A DNA stretch of 64,000 nucleotides from Chytridium lagenaria (GCA_025449115.1 JAHLKC010000022.1:124001-188000), one strand, 5' to 3'; counted from the stretch's first letter, positions 21,137 through 34,317 are shown. A program made the numbers and translations. The notes: generated by a model from the sequence alone, not told the origin.

Positions 21137-22749
21137 TCACCGTTCTGATCAGATCCAATGAGCCCTCCCAGGACGGCGCGTTTCGTTGACGACGCCCCAA
21201 AACGCGCCGTCCCGACCCCCAACACTGCCCGCGTCCCCGCCTCCCCAAGACATCCCCTTAAACATCCCCCCCTCGGTGCTTGACTCTTGACCGCCGCTTC
21301 CCGTTCCTGATCCGCCTGCCGCTGATGAACCCGCTATTCTTTGATCAAGGCTCAGGGCCCTCGCCAACCATCCCGACACAAACCTCGCACTTACTAAGCA
21401 GCCAATCCACAAGGCGACACTGCCCGAGCCTTCAAGATTGTCGGCCGCATTGAGACCGAGTTGGCCTATCCCGCCTTTGAAGAGAAGCGAGAGAAGTGAG
21501 CACACCACGAACCAGACGCATGGTTGGGAGTCTTCAGCCTCGTCACCATGAAGAGACGCCTGCGAGAGGATGTTCCCATCCCTAGACGCTCCTGTCACTC
21601 CAATGTCCAGATCGCCGGCCATGTCATACGCGCCATCCACGACAATGGCGCCTCATTAGATTGCATCTCCATGGCCACTGTCATGAGGTGCGGGTTAAAA
21701 ATTCGAGCTCTTCACGTTCGCCTGCGAGCTCAGCATGGTCAACAGCGAAGCCGTCCCGGTCCTTGGGCGAGTTTGCTTCCACTTGGTCTCCATCTCCGTC
21801 ACTGCCGTCGTCCTGAAATGATTCACGGACGATCTCCTCCTTGGACTGGACTTCCGTCACTGCCAAAGACTTCCAGATCTCAGCGAGGGCTTCATAGCGA
21901 CCCCTAGCCGAGCTGTTTTCTAGGCCGACGACCGCGAAGTCCGTTGCGACCTTGGTGGAGCTGTGCGAACCGTCTGGTACAAGGGAGCTAGTCTGGGAAC
22001 AATGCTCAATCGGTTCGACAACGTCTGGCCTGACTGGAGCCTTCTGCCTCGTCCCCCCACGCTGGAGAGCTCGGTACTAGCCGGGCACCTCCCAACTGCC
22101 TCTCTGCGGCAACTTGTTGCAAATATGAACGTCCCGCTGATGGAGGTCCAGGAATCCATTCCAAAGGAGGAATGGGACGTTCTCCGTCCTCACGTCTCTC
22201 GGGTTTTTCTCCTTACCACGTGAGAACTATCCCTTAATCCCGTCGAGGAGGAGTTCGCGGGCGCGGTCGACAAGTGCCTCGATCCTCACGCCCCATGCAC
22301 CAATGTTACTCATCTCGTGGATAGCGACGACCCGCAGCTAGGACCGAGTCACCCCGACCACTCCTATGCATCTCGCGGCGGGATGGGTTGCCCAATGGTC
22401 GTCAAGATTGAAGCTTAAATGGTGTCACAGATGCCGCCCTTGCCTCCGCTGATGAAGATCGACCTCAGTGATGGAATCTGCGTGCAGGTAGAGGATTGCG
22501 AGGAGAACAGACGGAGGTCGGACAAGCTGATGATCTTGTTCTCGCGCTTCCGCAACATCATCCGCCCCCGTAGCTTCTTTCCCAACGTCCTGGCCGGCGT
22601 TGAGCCCGCCCGTCTTGTCCTGCGTCCGGACATCTCCCAGCGGCCCTCCGCTCTGAATTGTTGGCACAATCCCAAACATGCTGCTATCCTCATTTAGTAC
22701 TGCAAGGTGATGGGTGAACGACACCAGCCCAGCCACTCCTGCGTCTCCT

Positions 22750-23620
22750 CCGACGCGTTCTGCGTGCCCAAGCCCGGCACCACCGCTCTCATGGTTGTCC
22801 ACAACTTCAGGCCCGTCAACGATCTTATCGTCCCATACCGTCATCCGCTTCCCCATATCGACAACTACTTTGCGGAGACCGTTGAGTTTCAGGTCCACAA
22901 CTGTGGGGATTACTTGAAGATTTATTTATCTGTGCCCCTTCACAAAGCCTCCTGTGGCTGACGGCTGTTCGCTTCCTGGACAGAGTCTTTGAGTACGGTG
23001 TCATACCAAGTGGGATTGACAGATGCGGGAGATCACTTGGGAGCCGCCTTTGATGAGATGTATCAGAACATCAGAGCCCCTGGCAGCGAACGGGATATCG
23101 GTCACCACTTCAAAAAGTACGTTGACGACTTCAGGGCAGGAAGTCCCAACTTCGACGAGCATCTTCTTGACCTCTCAAGTCTCTTCAGCCGAATCTCATA
23201 TCACAGTGGGACACTCATGATGGAGAAGCTCTATGTATTCGTTGGTCGATTCATAACGCTTGGTCACGTTGTGGAGCAGGGCCGTTACTGGGTGCAGAAT
23301 CCTCTGAGAATGCGCCATGAAACAGCAAGTGATGGTCCGGTACGACCCATCCCGATCCCTCATCCTAGTTTCCGACGCAGGTGACGCGGTGGCGGCGTCA
23401 GTCTTCTGTCATCTGGGTGATCCATCTGACGACGGACGTATTGGTCCTTCCACCGTCTTTGCTCCGATCATGTGGTTGCGTTGAGTCCTTTGTGGCGCCG
23501 AGTTGAAGTATAAGTTGTCAGAGCGAGAGGTCCTCTTTGTCGTGCATGGGATCTCCAAGGTCGAGTACATGATCACCGACAAGATTATCCTTGTCACCAA
23601 CCACAGCTCCATGTGGTGTT
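22750..23620 (+). pseudogene. Reverse transcriptase/RNase H fragments of the Ty3/gypsy remnant
   Basis: RT motifs appear in several frames: VHNFRPVNDLIVPYRHPLPHI, GLTDAGDHLGAAFDEMY, and YVDDF with the catalytic Asp pair. An RNase H-like segment ends TDKIILVTNHSSM. At least three frame changes separate them. Much of the fingers/palm region between the first two motifs is shortened. Confidence 0.7.
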
Positions 23621-23999
23621 ACCTCACAATTGGGATCTAGCGCCTCATCACTCGAATTGCACATCTTCAGCAGATAGAGGTGCTCACTGTCCAGCGGCAA
23701 AGTGTTGCCAGCGTCAATTGTCTAGGCCAAAGACTTGCTCATCAGTTCATTCTGCTCGAAATACAGCTTTCTTCTCATCATTTTCTACGTCTTTATCACA
23801 AGGTGCTGGACTGGCTTGGGTCTCTTCTGTAGTTGTCAGTGCTGAAAATAGTTCAAATCCTGGAATTAGTATGTTGGATATATAAAGCAAAAGTCAAAAC
23901 CGTAACATTTACTGTAAATGTTCTAATGATTAATATAACATGTGAAGTTCTGGTGGTTTTTCACTTCACACCTTCACTTTCAGTACTAAAGTGATTTCT

Positions 24000-25004
24000 A
24001 TTACTTTACGTAAATGATAAAACTTACGCGGTCCCAAGTATAAATACACGAAATCCTCTATTCTTTTCCCTTTAGGGTTTTACTGAAGGAGGTGACATAG
24101 ACTTTACGCGCGTTCGAGTGTTTTGTGTGTTTTGTTTGTTTTTGGGTTGTATAAGTGTTTCCATTTCATGTATGTTAATGGATGGATTGTTGACTTTCAT
24201 TTCTGCTCTTTGAGATTTGAGGCTCCTCTGGGGCTCTCTTGCCCATGATCCCCTTGCCATCCACCATTAATATATTCAGGAAATGCCTGCCTACCCCTCT
24301 GCTGTCGCTGCCAGGCTATTCCTCTCGCAGTCAGCTTACAGGGCTGAACCCAGGGAACAAAGGCAGCTTTAGAGCTGGTTCAATCCCAGTATTTTCGCCT
24401 TCTTAGCTGAGGCCTAGTTCTGATCCCCTATCCATTGATGGCAGGATCACGGCATGACGGGCTAGCCATCACTCCTTCCTATGTCCGCAGTTGATGCAGT
24501 GAGCAGATGCTGCATGCCCTGCTTTGAAACGTAGGCTGGAAAGGAAGTGCACATACAACTGGTATAAAGGTGATTGAAGCATAGCAGAGAGGGGCTCCCC
24601 TACGGCGCGTTCTAGGACGCCAGGTGTACAAGCTACAAGGTATGTTATATGTGTTATTGCCCCTTTTATTACTCGAAACCCTTGATTGAGATGAGAACCC
24701 CATCCCTTGATCAGTTCACGAGAATCAAGCCAAGTTAAAGTCTGCTGGCCAAGCATCGAGAGTACATCGTCGATGCTGTAAACCAAGCAGGGACTTCCTA
24801 GCTACAGAATGGCATGACCCATGTTCGGGTGTAGGCTAGGACCTCTTGAAGACATTGACCCCATCTCCCCATTCAAATATGAGGACATCTGGAGGGCCAG
24901 GTGTAAACAACCGATGATATTGCAAACAATGTTAGTTTTGGTGGGGAGAGGTGACACCTGTTGATATGTGTTTAAGGTTCTTGGGCTCACAGAAGACTCT
25001 TTAG
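24000..25004 (+). repeat. Unclassified dispersed repeat (family II), first copy
   Basis: The sequence around 24060-24910 recurs inverted at about 50640-51400 and, as a truncated piece, at about 43160-43480. Shared landmarks are the AAATCCTCTATTC stretch near the start, a GGGGCTCTCTTGCCCATGA segment and the region around 24620-24790. No coding capacity is conserved. Ends are not resolved; the right side abuts the LTR-like element at 25009. Confidence 0.6.
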
Positions 25005-25008
25005 GAAG

Positions 25009-25927
25009 TGTGAGATTATAAGATAACCTCACCAAGGGGCATGAAGGCGTCGCTTATAAAGACGTTGCGCCCTTATTCTTATTTTCTTGTTCCCGTTCCA
25101 TTCTTTTTCCTCTCCGGGTTTTTCATAGTTTTTCACCATAAATACGAGAGAGGTTTTTTTAGAGGAAGGGCAATCAACATGGTATGCTAACTTAGGAAAT
25201 GCTACCACGTTGGTGGATATGCCTGTTGTTGTTATTTAATTCCCCTTTATGTATTGTTTGTTGAAAGTTGAATAGATTTACATACCTTCTGAAGCCCTGG
25301 ATTGAGCCCATCCCACGTTCAGGCCAGCCACTGGTGGGCTGTGCTATCATCTTTCATCACTTTATTACTATTGTGTTCCTTTGTTGTACTTGCGGGCACG
25401 AGTAAGCGTGCTGCTAGATGAAACTACACCCAACCAAGATGAACTTCTAAGAGGGCTTGAGCCATGGATATACACCTCTCTAGCATGATTCCCTCAAGGG
25501 TTGAGGTAGTATAAGAACCTCCGTGTTGTCTTTTTAATATGATGTGCCAGCTACATTTCTAGGAATCGGAGTGCGGCATAAATAGGCCGTAGATGGACGA
25601 GATAGAGACAACACATGCTAAAACGGCTTACTGTGGTAATTACAAGGCCTAGTACACTACTTGGAGCGGGATGGACTCCCTCCTCAACGACCCTTCCACT
25701 CTGGAGCTTTGAATGTACGCCTGAGTCCTTTTTCCTTCCTTTTTTCCTTTATTTTAACGATTAGAATGAATCCACAGCAACTTAAATCCCCACTGTCACT
25801 AAAGGCAGAATAGGGCTTAATCTTGACCTAGGAGTACATCCTAGGCGCTAGTCTCATCACCTATTATGTCGTTCTCTACTTCTGTATGCCGCGGCTTAGC
25901 AGAGGGGGCCATAGAGAGAACTTCATA
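25009..25927 (-). mobile_element. LTR-like element (family I), copy a
   Basis: Terminal TGTGAGATTAT...AACTTCATA (the canonical end is TTCACA, here mutated). It is flanked by the 4-bp direct repeat GAAG (25005-25008 and 25928-25931). It is 919 bp and lies opposite in orientation to copies at 36276, 43484 and 51836. TG...CA-type ends, a TATA-like sequence near one end and target duplications suggest a solo LTR or a small LTR-derived element. There is no coding sequence. Confidence 0.8.
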
Positions 25928-26157
25928 GAAGGACAAAATTCGCCTGGCGTTATGTTGTTTCATAAATACTCTGAATCTCTTCAGAAGCCGATTGAATCCG
26001 CGCGCAGTGATTAGGAAATGATCGCAAATATATTTCTATTGATGGAATGCTTCAGTAATTAACAAGAAGAAAGAGCGTAATCATGGAGCTGAAATCTACG
26101 TAAACCATAATCAATCGATAAAAAACGAACAAAAAACCAAGACATGAAACGCATTCA

Positions 26158-28057
26158 TTAATTCTGGTAAGTTGGCAAGGTAAGACGGTTAGACAACGCC
26201 GTGTCATTCCTAAGATTCTGGATCTCTCGAAGGAGATTGATAACATCAGCTGATGAAGCCTTCAAACCAAGAAGCGAAACGCGGTACGCGTCCATATCCC
26301 AAATATCATTACCATTGATACAATTATCTAAAAAAAGGAAAGATATCAATATCAAGTTATACGTATAAAAAAACCTTACTTTCAAAAGCGGTTATAATGT
26401 GAGGTGCAATGCCCTTGCTGCAAAGCCAATTTAAGGTCTGCCTTGAATTCCACCTTTGCGGATGTACCACTTGGCTTTCCGCCTCACGAACGTACGCGCT
26501 CTTTGCCGACATGCCAGAGGGGACAGCGGCTGTCTCAGGAATAGGCGCCGCCAAGACAGGGGAGTCTGAGTGTGTAGAAACGGTACTTTAGTGTCAGCAG
26601 CCAGTGGCGCGTAGGGTGGTTTGGTGGATGCGGCAGTGCGGTTCGGGACTTGCGACTGAGTCTTGCTGCCAAGCTGAACGGTTGGGGAAGGTTGTTTTTC
26701 AGGCTTTTCGGGATTTTCGGTGTATGATCCTTGACAGTATGTAGAATTGGTGGCTTCTGCGAGCAATGAGCTTATTTGAGGCGTTGGGGAAGAGGAATTC
26801 TGCCTCGCGGGATGAGCTGTGGTGGCTTGGGACATACGTGAGGGCATTGCAACGGCGACTGGTCCTTGGAAGCCTGAGCTGGGAGCAGTGCTTTTCATGG
26901 CGGCAGTCTTTACAAACACTGACGTTGATCCGGTAGCGTTGGGTACGCCAGCTTGTCCAGGTCCAAGACTAGCGGTCCGTTGTTCAAAGTACGACCATCG
27001 AATTGATTCGGGTAAGGGGAACAGATAGGAGCGGAGAAATAGAGAGGTTTTTTCGTAACGGAGTCGACGGTCCTCCGCTTCTTGCGTCGCAGGAATATAG
27101 CAACGCGACGGCGCCAATAACACCAATGCGGCAGCAACGCTGGCAATACCAATGATGGCTGTGCTGCTAATACTTGAGGATGCATTTCCATTGTTTGACG
27201 TGTCCCCAACTGAAGATCCAGAAAAGCCATTCGACCGAGAAGTAGAGTCAGGTCCCAGAATGCCGTTAATGGTACCAGTCGCGTTTGATGCAGATACCAC
27301 TACTCCAGTAAGAGTACGTCCTCCAGATATGATAGAAGATGCTCTGGTCAAAGGGTCGGTAGAATCCTCGGGAAGTATAACCGAGGGTTGATCGGTAATA
27401 CTGGCTGCAATGCTGCTTGCTTCATGGGGTTGGTTTGGATCAGCTGAATGTGGCTCGGCCGCTGGAGGAGATTGTTGCGGAAAGGATGGAGGCGGCGATT
27501 GGCGCTGGCGGAGGTGCAGGCGGAGGTGGAGGAGGGACGCAGAAGGTGGAGCAGGGAATGGAACAGAGGTCGCGCCAGATATGGTTACCGCGGCACCCTC
27601 TAAATAAATATACCCGTTATTAGATTCAACATTTTATATCTCAAAAGGGCTTACCCTTAACAAATGCATTTTGTTGTCCTGCTCCGCCTAACTGCATCGG
27701 TCCCAAAAGAGGATAGCATTGTTTCGCCCACAAGCTGGGATCGTCCCAGTTCACAACGATCCCAACTTCCGCCATTCCTGCCTGTCCCAGCAGATGAATC
27801 CACCACAATCTGGTTTAGAGTTACAAATCTCCATTGCCGAGGTCCAGCTACTAGCGGCGCAACCGAAACCATTCGAAATGGTGCCAATGCAGCGAGAGTC
27901 GATGATGCCAGGTGCGCTATTGTATCCACCGTGCCTGGCTATGAAGCCGTAGCCCGGGGTGTCGTATTTCGTTCGCCCTTCATCACTACAAAATCGTTGA
28001 GAAAAGATCAACCTCCTTGAGCGGTAACAGAGAAATATTAAGGATCCCGTACCTCAT
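26158..28057 (-). pseudogene. PAN-TM-SAM family member A (frameshifted)
   Basis: First coding exon is only ATG AG (28053-28057), spliced to a Cys-containing PAN/apple-like domain (TKYDTPGYGF..., six Cys including ICNSKPDCGGFICW). A Ser/Thr-rich stalk, a membrane segment (AIIGIASVAAALV..., about 27090-27170) with basic stop-transfer residues, a low-complexity tail and a two-exon SAM domain (WNSRQTLNWLCSKGIAPHIITAFE; NDIWDMDAYRVSLLGL) follow. It ends LTLPTYQN. The frame shifts at the end of the PAN exon (about 27770) and within the membrane segment, so the copy as sequenced cannot make the full protein. The family architecture is inferred from comparison of all copies. A receptor-like role is a guess from that layout. 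Confidence 0.7.
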
Positions 28058-28849
28058 GGTAGACTTTCCAATATGCTCTTATCTGTCGACACGATTAAAA
28101 AGGTGATGATTTAACCTTAGACTGGAAGCAGCCAGAGGTGTCGTGCGTTATGGTTGACGGTATCGAGCGAGTCCGTCGTCTATCTATGTCTATGTCTACA
28201 ATTAAACTTTATTAGCGAAAAGGTGAAGGTAAAAACTAAAACGCGAAAAAGACACGTAGTGTGTGCGACTCTCAAAAATTAATTCAACAAGAAAAGTTGC
28301 CAAAAACTAAGTAAATACCTGCCTGCGTTCCAGAAATGTTAAAATAACCTTCCAAAAGCATTTGCAAGCCACTCGGCCATTGCGTCTCCAAACAGAGATT
28401 ATTTTTTCGCGTGACGATCGCAATTATAAGGCCGATGTAATGCACTTGCACACGCTTTTAATAAAGAATGCTAACACCTGGATGAAGAGTCGACGACCCT
28501 TTTTGTTATCAATGAATGGAGGGGTACCTTTTACACCACGACGGTCGAAGTCGCAAACGACGAGAAAGGGTAATGGGGAAAGGCGCGAACAGGAGACTCT
28601 GTGAGCGCTGTCTCCAAAGCAATTAAAACGAAGGAATAGGCTAAGAGCTACAACGTTTCCAAAATGCCGATATCTCCCGGTCCAAAACAGCTTTGAGAAT
28701 GAAAATAGAATGTGTCGAAAAGGTCGAAAACGTAAAAGAGAGTAAGTCATATTAAGGTATTAAAAATGATATAGAAAAAGAATAGAAAAAGTGAGATAGA
28801 AAAATAGGACAATAATTGAGAGCAAAGTAGGTAGGTATACATGCTCGGA
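28058..28849. other. Spacer between family members A and B
   Basis: AT-rich; nothing recognisable on either strand. It would contain the promoter of copy A and the 3' region of copy B. Confidence 0.4.
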
Positions 28850-30811
28850 TCAATTTCTATAAACGGGCAACGAGGGACCACCGGCAGTTGTAAACTCATC
28901 CTTCAGAGACTGGATAGCTGATAGCAGCCTACCAACATCTGCGGAAGACGCATTTAGACCCAGGAGCGAAACGCGATACGCATCCATATCCCAAAGCTCA
29001 TTTCCAGAAATGTGATTTGCTAAAAAACAACATAATTAAGTAATGCTCCCATACAAAGAAAGTGATGACATACTTTCAAAAAGCGGTGATAATGTAGCTG
29101 GCGATCCCCTTGCTGTGAAGCCAATTATCGTTTGCCTCGAATTCCAGCTTTGAGGGTGCAGTCTTGCGAGTCCGGTTGCTGCTGAATGTATGCGCTCTTC
29201 ATGGACTTGCCGATAGGAGGAGAAGCACCGCGAGCCGGACCAGACGATCCTGACGCAGCTGCTCGGCCAGGAGGTTGTAACTGGTTGAGGGGTACCATGG
29301 GACCACCCCTAGTCTTGATGTCTGCAGCTGAGTTGGAACTCGAAGAGGATGTGGGTGGGATTAAGGGGGTGCCGTAGACATGCGGTTCGAGTCTTCTCCA
29401 GGGTTGGGAATGCTGGCCTCACAGTGTATGAGCGTTGGGTGTAGGCAGGAGTGTTGGCGGCGGCGGCGGCGGCTGCGAATAAAGAACTTGATTGGGTGGG
29501 GGAGGGTGTACGCGGGCTGTTGGAGAAGGCTTCTGCAGCTTTGGACATAGGTCGGCATGGTGGCTGGAGCTTGGTAGTTTGATGAGCAGCCATGGTGGTG
29601 GGGAGCTTTCATAGGGAACGTTTAAGGCACCGGTGTTGAATGAGTTGGCACGCCTGCATGCCCAAATCTGGAAGATCCGTTTCCGAGAGTTACTGAAGAG
29701 TCCCCTCCGCCATACTGGGTGGTTTGTAAAGTGGGTTGGGACGTGGAGATTGAAGGAGGACTTTTGACAGGGTCAACGCTTTGCTCGTATCCAGAAGGTC
29801 CATTCGTGTAGGATGAAGGCATCGTCCTGACATTCGCCCGTGTCTTTCTACGCCTGAGAAACACGGCCAGTGCGATGGCGCAACAACTCCCACGGCGGCG
29901 CCAACGCTTCCCATTGCTATTAAAGCGTGTTGGACCCAGTTGATGTGTTGTTACTGTTCGAGCCGATTCCACTGTTGGAGACGCCGTTTATTCCAGAGGT
30001 CGCATCAATTCCAAAGAATCCGCCGCTTGAACCCACAACAGCACCAGCCGACACCAACATTCCTGTCATCGTTCGTCCTCCAGAAAGGGAAGGTGACCCT
30101 CCCGAGGGGACAGCGGATCCATCAATCGTCTCTACATTTGATAATTCTGTTGCTGTGCTCCCGACGCCTTCACCTTGATTAGGCTGATTCGGTTGATTCG
30201 ATTGATTCGATTGATTCGGTTGGTTAAATCGTCGACGGGAACCGGTGAGGACGTCTGTGATGGAGATTCGGGCGAAGCAGGTGATGGTGCCGGTGAGGGT
30301 TGGGATGGAATAGGAAACGGTAGAGTAAACGCCCCATCCCGCACTATTACAGCTCCCTCTGTTTTCAAATTGATCGATGCAAAAAAAAAAAAAATTAGAG
30401 ACTTGCTTAAGGAAAGTAAGAAAAACGAGCAAACCTTTAACGTAAGTATTCATATAGGGGGCGAAGCCTCCCGCTTCGCCGACGAACATTGGAGCTGTCC
30501 GTATATAGCATTCGTCATGTGCGCCGTTATTCCAGCAAGCAAATCCTCCACATTCATTAAGAGAACTACATATCTCCATAGCAGAGATGTAGGATGTAGC
30601 GACGCATCCAACATTGTCCCTGGTGTGCAGCGTGAATCTTCAATTTCCTTTCTCCCTTTGAAATCAAATTCGGGCCCAGCATTGGGAATAAAACCGTAGC
30701 CGGGCGTGTTCAACCTCCTTTTTACGTCACTGGAGTAGAGTAAAGATAACAACTGTTACTTTGTATGAATGGTGTTATAGTAAGTAAGAAGCGACGTTGA
30801 CCCTACCTCAT
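28850..30811 (-). pseudogene. PAN-TM-SAM family member B (frameshifted)
   Basis: ATG AG micro-exon at 30807-30811, PAN-like exon (LNTPGYGFIP..., MEICSSLNECGGFACW, APMFVGEAGG), and a stalk with a short NQP/NQS repeat encoded at about 30175-30230. Next comes a SLSGGRTMTGMLV motif, then the membrane region. The SAM domain ends GNELWDMDAYRVSLLGL...PSLPVYRN with a stop at 28850-28852. Frame breaks: one in the PAN exon (about 30620), one near the membrane segment, and two compensating ones in the first SAM exon (ACGATAATT lacks an A; GCTTTTTGA has an extra T). Most of the SAM helix 1 would be mistranslated between the last two. Confidence 0.7.
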
Positions 30812-31037
30812 GCTTTTCTGCAACCCGCACAAGAAATATAGCGACGGAGAGACGGAATGGATGCACGAAATATGCTATTCGCGATCGTCTTATTTTTTTT
30901 TATGTATTTTTGTTGAAGGTCTCACGGAAAAGATCTTTCTGAAACGCCCAGGAGCAGACTCACGAGTCAAAACATCCCAGGTGAACATCCCTATTTTTAG
31001 AGTTCTTTCTTGAAAACGGGGTGAAATGTTTAATTTG

Positions 31038-31041
<4 letters not shown>

Positions 31042-31087
<46 letters not shown>
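31042..31087 (+). repeat. Poly(A) tract of 46 nt
   Basis: An uninterrupted run of A in the spacer between members B and C. It could be a retroposition scar or a simple repeat; I see no target duplication beside it. Confidence 0.9.
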
Positions 31088-31089
<2 letters not shown>

Positions 31090-31339
31090 CTAAAAGTATA
31101 AATATATAAGCACCTGCCAAATCTCATTGGAAATAAAGATTTTTACATTCTGCGCCGCTCATTCCACAATAATAATGCAAAGACAAGAGATCAAATGTGC
31201 ACGAGTCTGATGCGTATCTTAGATGAAAATATACATGTTTGAATATGAAGATAATTTATAAAATGAAAAGAAAAAAAAAATAAAAATTGAATATAACTCT
31301 CGCCGATTACATAACTGACTGTCTCGTATGCCATCTCTG

Positions 31340-31800
31340 AGGTCTGGTGACTTTTGCTTGCTGAATGCACGCGGTCACAGACGTACGCGCAGGACCAGCA
31401 TCACGATGATCGGTACAATGGCGCGTACAGTTGATGCAGGCGAGTCGGACTAATCCACGTCATGACGTCGCTCCCAGGCGATGAGTTATTATTCGAATCT
31501 AGAGGCATATAAGGTGGTGCCATATAAGTGGGGCCTGAATACTCCAGCTGGTTGCGATCAATATCATGGTGAGTAGTATTTGTTTTCTTGCCATTGTGTA
31601 TGTCGAACGCAGAGTATGCTGGCTTTGATGCGGAAAAGGTTTGATTTGGTGGGGGATCGGAGAGTGCGTGTTTATGAAGGCTTCATTGTTGGTCCGGGAA
31701 TAAGACGGAAAGGGTATCAACTTTACGCAATATGCATGGGTCCTGTTAGTTGAAAGGGTAGGCTGAGCACATTGAAACATCGCTAATTATGCCATCGAGT
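31340..31800 (-). pseudogene. PAN-TM-SAM family relic C (cytoplasmic tail only)
   Basis: On the minus strand a short frame reads MAPPYMPLDSNN, the tail motif seen in members D, E, F and G. No PAN, membrane or SAM exon is found beside it. It is a decayed remnant of a seventh copy between B and D. Confidence 0.5.
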
Positions 31801-32364
31801 GCTTACTATAGGGGTGTATTCAAAATGGGCGGGGGTTGCCTCGCCGCCAATAATGTTAATGTAATATAAAAAAACAATAATAAATATTAAAGACCCTTAA
31901 ACAGTACCCGAGATCAAACTTTAATACGAATTCATAGACCGTTTAATAGATGTTTATTTATATACCGACGGATTTCTTTCGTCGCCATACAGATGTGGAT
32001 CTGATTTTTATCATTCTGAAGAAAGTCAATTGAAAGTAAAGAAGTTCCCCGAAAGGTTCAAAAAATCATCGATAATGTTTAGTAAAATAAACGTCTATAA
32101 AACAAAGCAAGAAAAGAGCGCTAATAAAACCAACAGGTACAAAATGAAGAACATAGGGAATCAAATTGGGTGTAATCTTAAAGGGAAAATATAAATGATA
32201 TTGATAAGATTGTAAATGTTAAAGGATAAAAGAATCAAGAACAAGAACGAGAAAAGGATATTCCTTCATTAACTCGGTATACAGGCAAAGCGGGAACGGC
32301 AGCATTGCTTAAAAGGAAAAGAGGAGTAATAGTAATAAAAAATCCCGTAGAAACACCCTTTTTT

Positions 32365-34317
32365 TTAATCGCGGTATACAGGCAGAGCGGGTCCAGCAGG
32401 AGCATATTCATCCCTCAATATTTGAATCTCCTCCAAAAGTATATGGACATCCTCGGACGAATCTTGTAAGCCCAAAAGCGAAGCTCGATACGCGTCCATG
32501 TCCCAAGCTCATTCCCTCGAATACGATTGGCTATTAAAAAAAATAAAATATACTTAATTTTATTTCAAATGAAATGGAAAAAAAGAATAAATAGAACTTA
32601 CTCTCGAACAATGTAATGATACGCGCAGAAATACCCTTGTTGTGAAGCCAGTTCACTGTATGTCGGGTGTTCCAAGCTTGCGGATGCATACTTTGGGTGT
32701 CTGTTTGACGAATGTAGGCACTCTTCGAGATCCCTGTCGCAGCAGGCGCAGCTACAATCGGCGCTCTCGACGAGTCCGCGCGTGGAGAAGCATTTGATGA
32801 ATTATACTGCTGCACTACTGCACCACGAGAGGGACGCGGTGCCTTGACATCAGCAAGCGCGGTGACATTATGCGAACCCGAAGCAGCATCATTCGGCATG
32901 TAAGGCGGAGCCATTGAGACGCGGCTTGAAAATTGCGATTGGCTTTGTTGGTGATGACTAACCTCAATGGCAGGTTGCGATTGCTTCTCTGGTCTGGCAA
33001 TGTATGAACCTTGAGAGTAAGAAGGAGTCACGTTGGCCGATGAAAACAGTGCGCTGGATTGGGTTGGGGAGGGCGTAATGCGCGATCTCTCTGAAAAGGC
33101 TTCCGTGGCTTTGGGTATTGGTGTGGGCATAACGACGGGAGCTTGGTAGTTTGAGTGAGTGGCAATTTCAGATGAGGAAGTGCCAGTAATACTGGCTCTC
33201 TCGCTGCCATTGTAGGAGTTAGATACCTCTGCATGTCCAAATTTGCTATTTCCGTAAGTTACGAAAGATTCTCCTCCGCGAGGTTGAGGGGATTCAGCAG
33301 TGGTGGAGCCAGACTTGGAGAAGGAAAGAGGCTCGGTTTTGGCGGGGTTAAGGTTCCTTGTTTTTCTCCGCCTGAGTAACACAGCGAACGCGACAGCCCC
33401 AACAACACCAACGGTGGCGGCAACGCTGCTGATTCCAATGACGAGGGTGTTGTTGGAGCCAGAGGATGGATTGCCATTGCTCGTGATACTTCCACCGTCG
33501 GCAAGTCCGTTCAATCCAGGGGTGGCATTCGGTAACATGTCATTTGAGCTCCTAACGGTAGCATCCAGCGCCACGAGTACCCCCGACATGGTACGTCCTC
33601 CAGATAAGGATGGCAAAACTCCTGATGAGGATATAACTTCGAAGGTTGGGTCTGGCGCATCAGCTGAGAGCTGTGTTGTGGTAACAGGGTTCGAGTTGCC
33701 GTCGACTTGACTTATAGGCCCCTGATCAGGTTGGTTTGAGACCTGAGGGTTCTGCCCCTGTGACGGAGATTCGGAAGGTGGTGAAGGTTGCGAGGTGGGC
33801 GAAGGTGTGGGAAATGGCGTACGAATAGCACCATCTTGAGAAACTTCGGCTCCCGCTAAAATAGAAAGTTAATACTGTACAGCATTAAATACTTTATGCT
33901 CGGCCTCTAATTATAACGTAAAAACAATGATTTTACCTTTGATGTAAGCATTTTGCCATGCCCCCAAGCCTTCAGCAGCACCAATAAACATCGGAGCAAC
34001 GAAGAGATAGCAATTTTTTGCCACGGGATTGCTCGAGGTATCAAATTCCCAACATGTAAAACCACCGCAGTCGCTTCTAGAGTCGCAAATCTCCATAGCG
34101 GATCTATAATCCTGGGCAGCACAACCAAGCTCACTGTTGACATACTTTCCAACGCATCGATTGTCCTTGAAGTCTGGCAATCTGTTGTCGGCTCCCATAA
34201 ATGGAATGAAGCCATAGCCGGGGACGTTATACTTGTTTGTTCTTGTCCTATAAACATCATGTATTAATACATCAGATTGAATGGGTGAAGAACGATGAAG
34301 CAAAAAACATACGCCAT
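32365..34317 (-). CDS. PAN-TM-SAM family member D (best-preserved copy)
   Basis: The first exon is ATG GC (34313-34317; donor GTATGT), spliced to MATRTNKYNVPGYGFIP... The PAN/apple-like domain (about residues 8-115) has CVGKYV, GCAAQDYRSAMEICDSR, DCGGFTCW and NCYLFVAPMF. A Pro/Ser/Thr/Gln stalk leads to SLSGGRTMSGVLVA, a membrane segment (TLVIGISSVAATVGVVGAVA, about 33400-33440), the stop-transfer RRRKTR, a tail with SMAPPYMP, and a SAM domain split by an intron (TVNWLHNKGISARIITLFE; then the helix with MDAYRASLLGLQ). It ends ALPVYRD. All exons join in phase except the last, where GAGCTTGGG lacks one T relative to other copies; this would truncate the SAM domain. There is no N-terminal signal peptide. 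Function unknown; the layout resembles single-pass receptors with an intracellular SAM interaction domain. Confidence 0.7.

Larger units (their letters stand above)
20446..23800 (+). mobile_element. Decayed Ty3/gypsy-type LTR retrotransposon
   Basis: Two similar segments (about 20446-20522 and 23724-23800, both ending ...CACA) look like the 3' ends of the two LTRs. Between them, on the plus strand, come a gag-like frame from ATG 20523, a retropepsin-like site (HDNGAS, about 21640-21660), reverse transcriptase pieces (RPVNDLIVPYRHPLP at about 22810, FKKYVDDF at about 23110-23130), and an RNase H piece (ELKY..SERE.LFVVHGISK, about 23500-23600). The order gag-PR-RT-RH fits Ty3/gypsy. There is no integrase, and frames break repeatedly, so it is a non-functional remnant. 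Full LTR limits and a target duplication are not visible. Confidence 0.75.

Noticed and set aside
30175..30240. Short tandem repeat considered as a CRISPR-like array
   Set aside because: Units are 9 bp, directly adjacent and in coding sequence; there are no spacers, and the genome is eukaryotic.
31042..31087. Poly(A) tract considered as the tail of a LINE or processed pseudogene
   Set aside because: No coding or LINE-like sequence lies upstream of it on the plus strand, and no target duplication was found.
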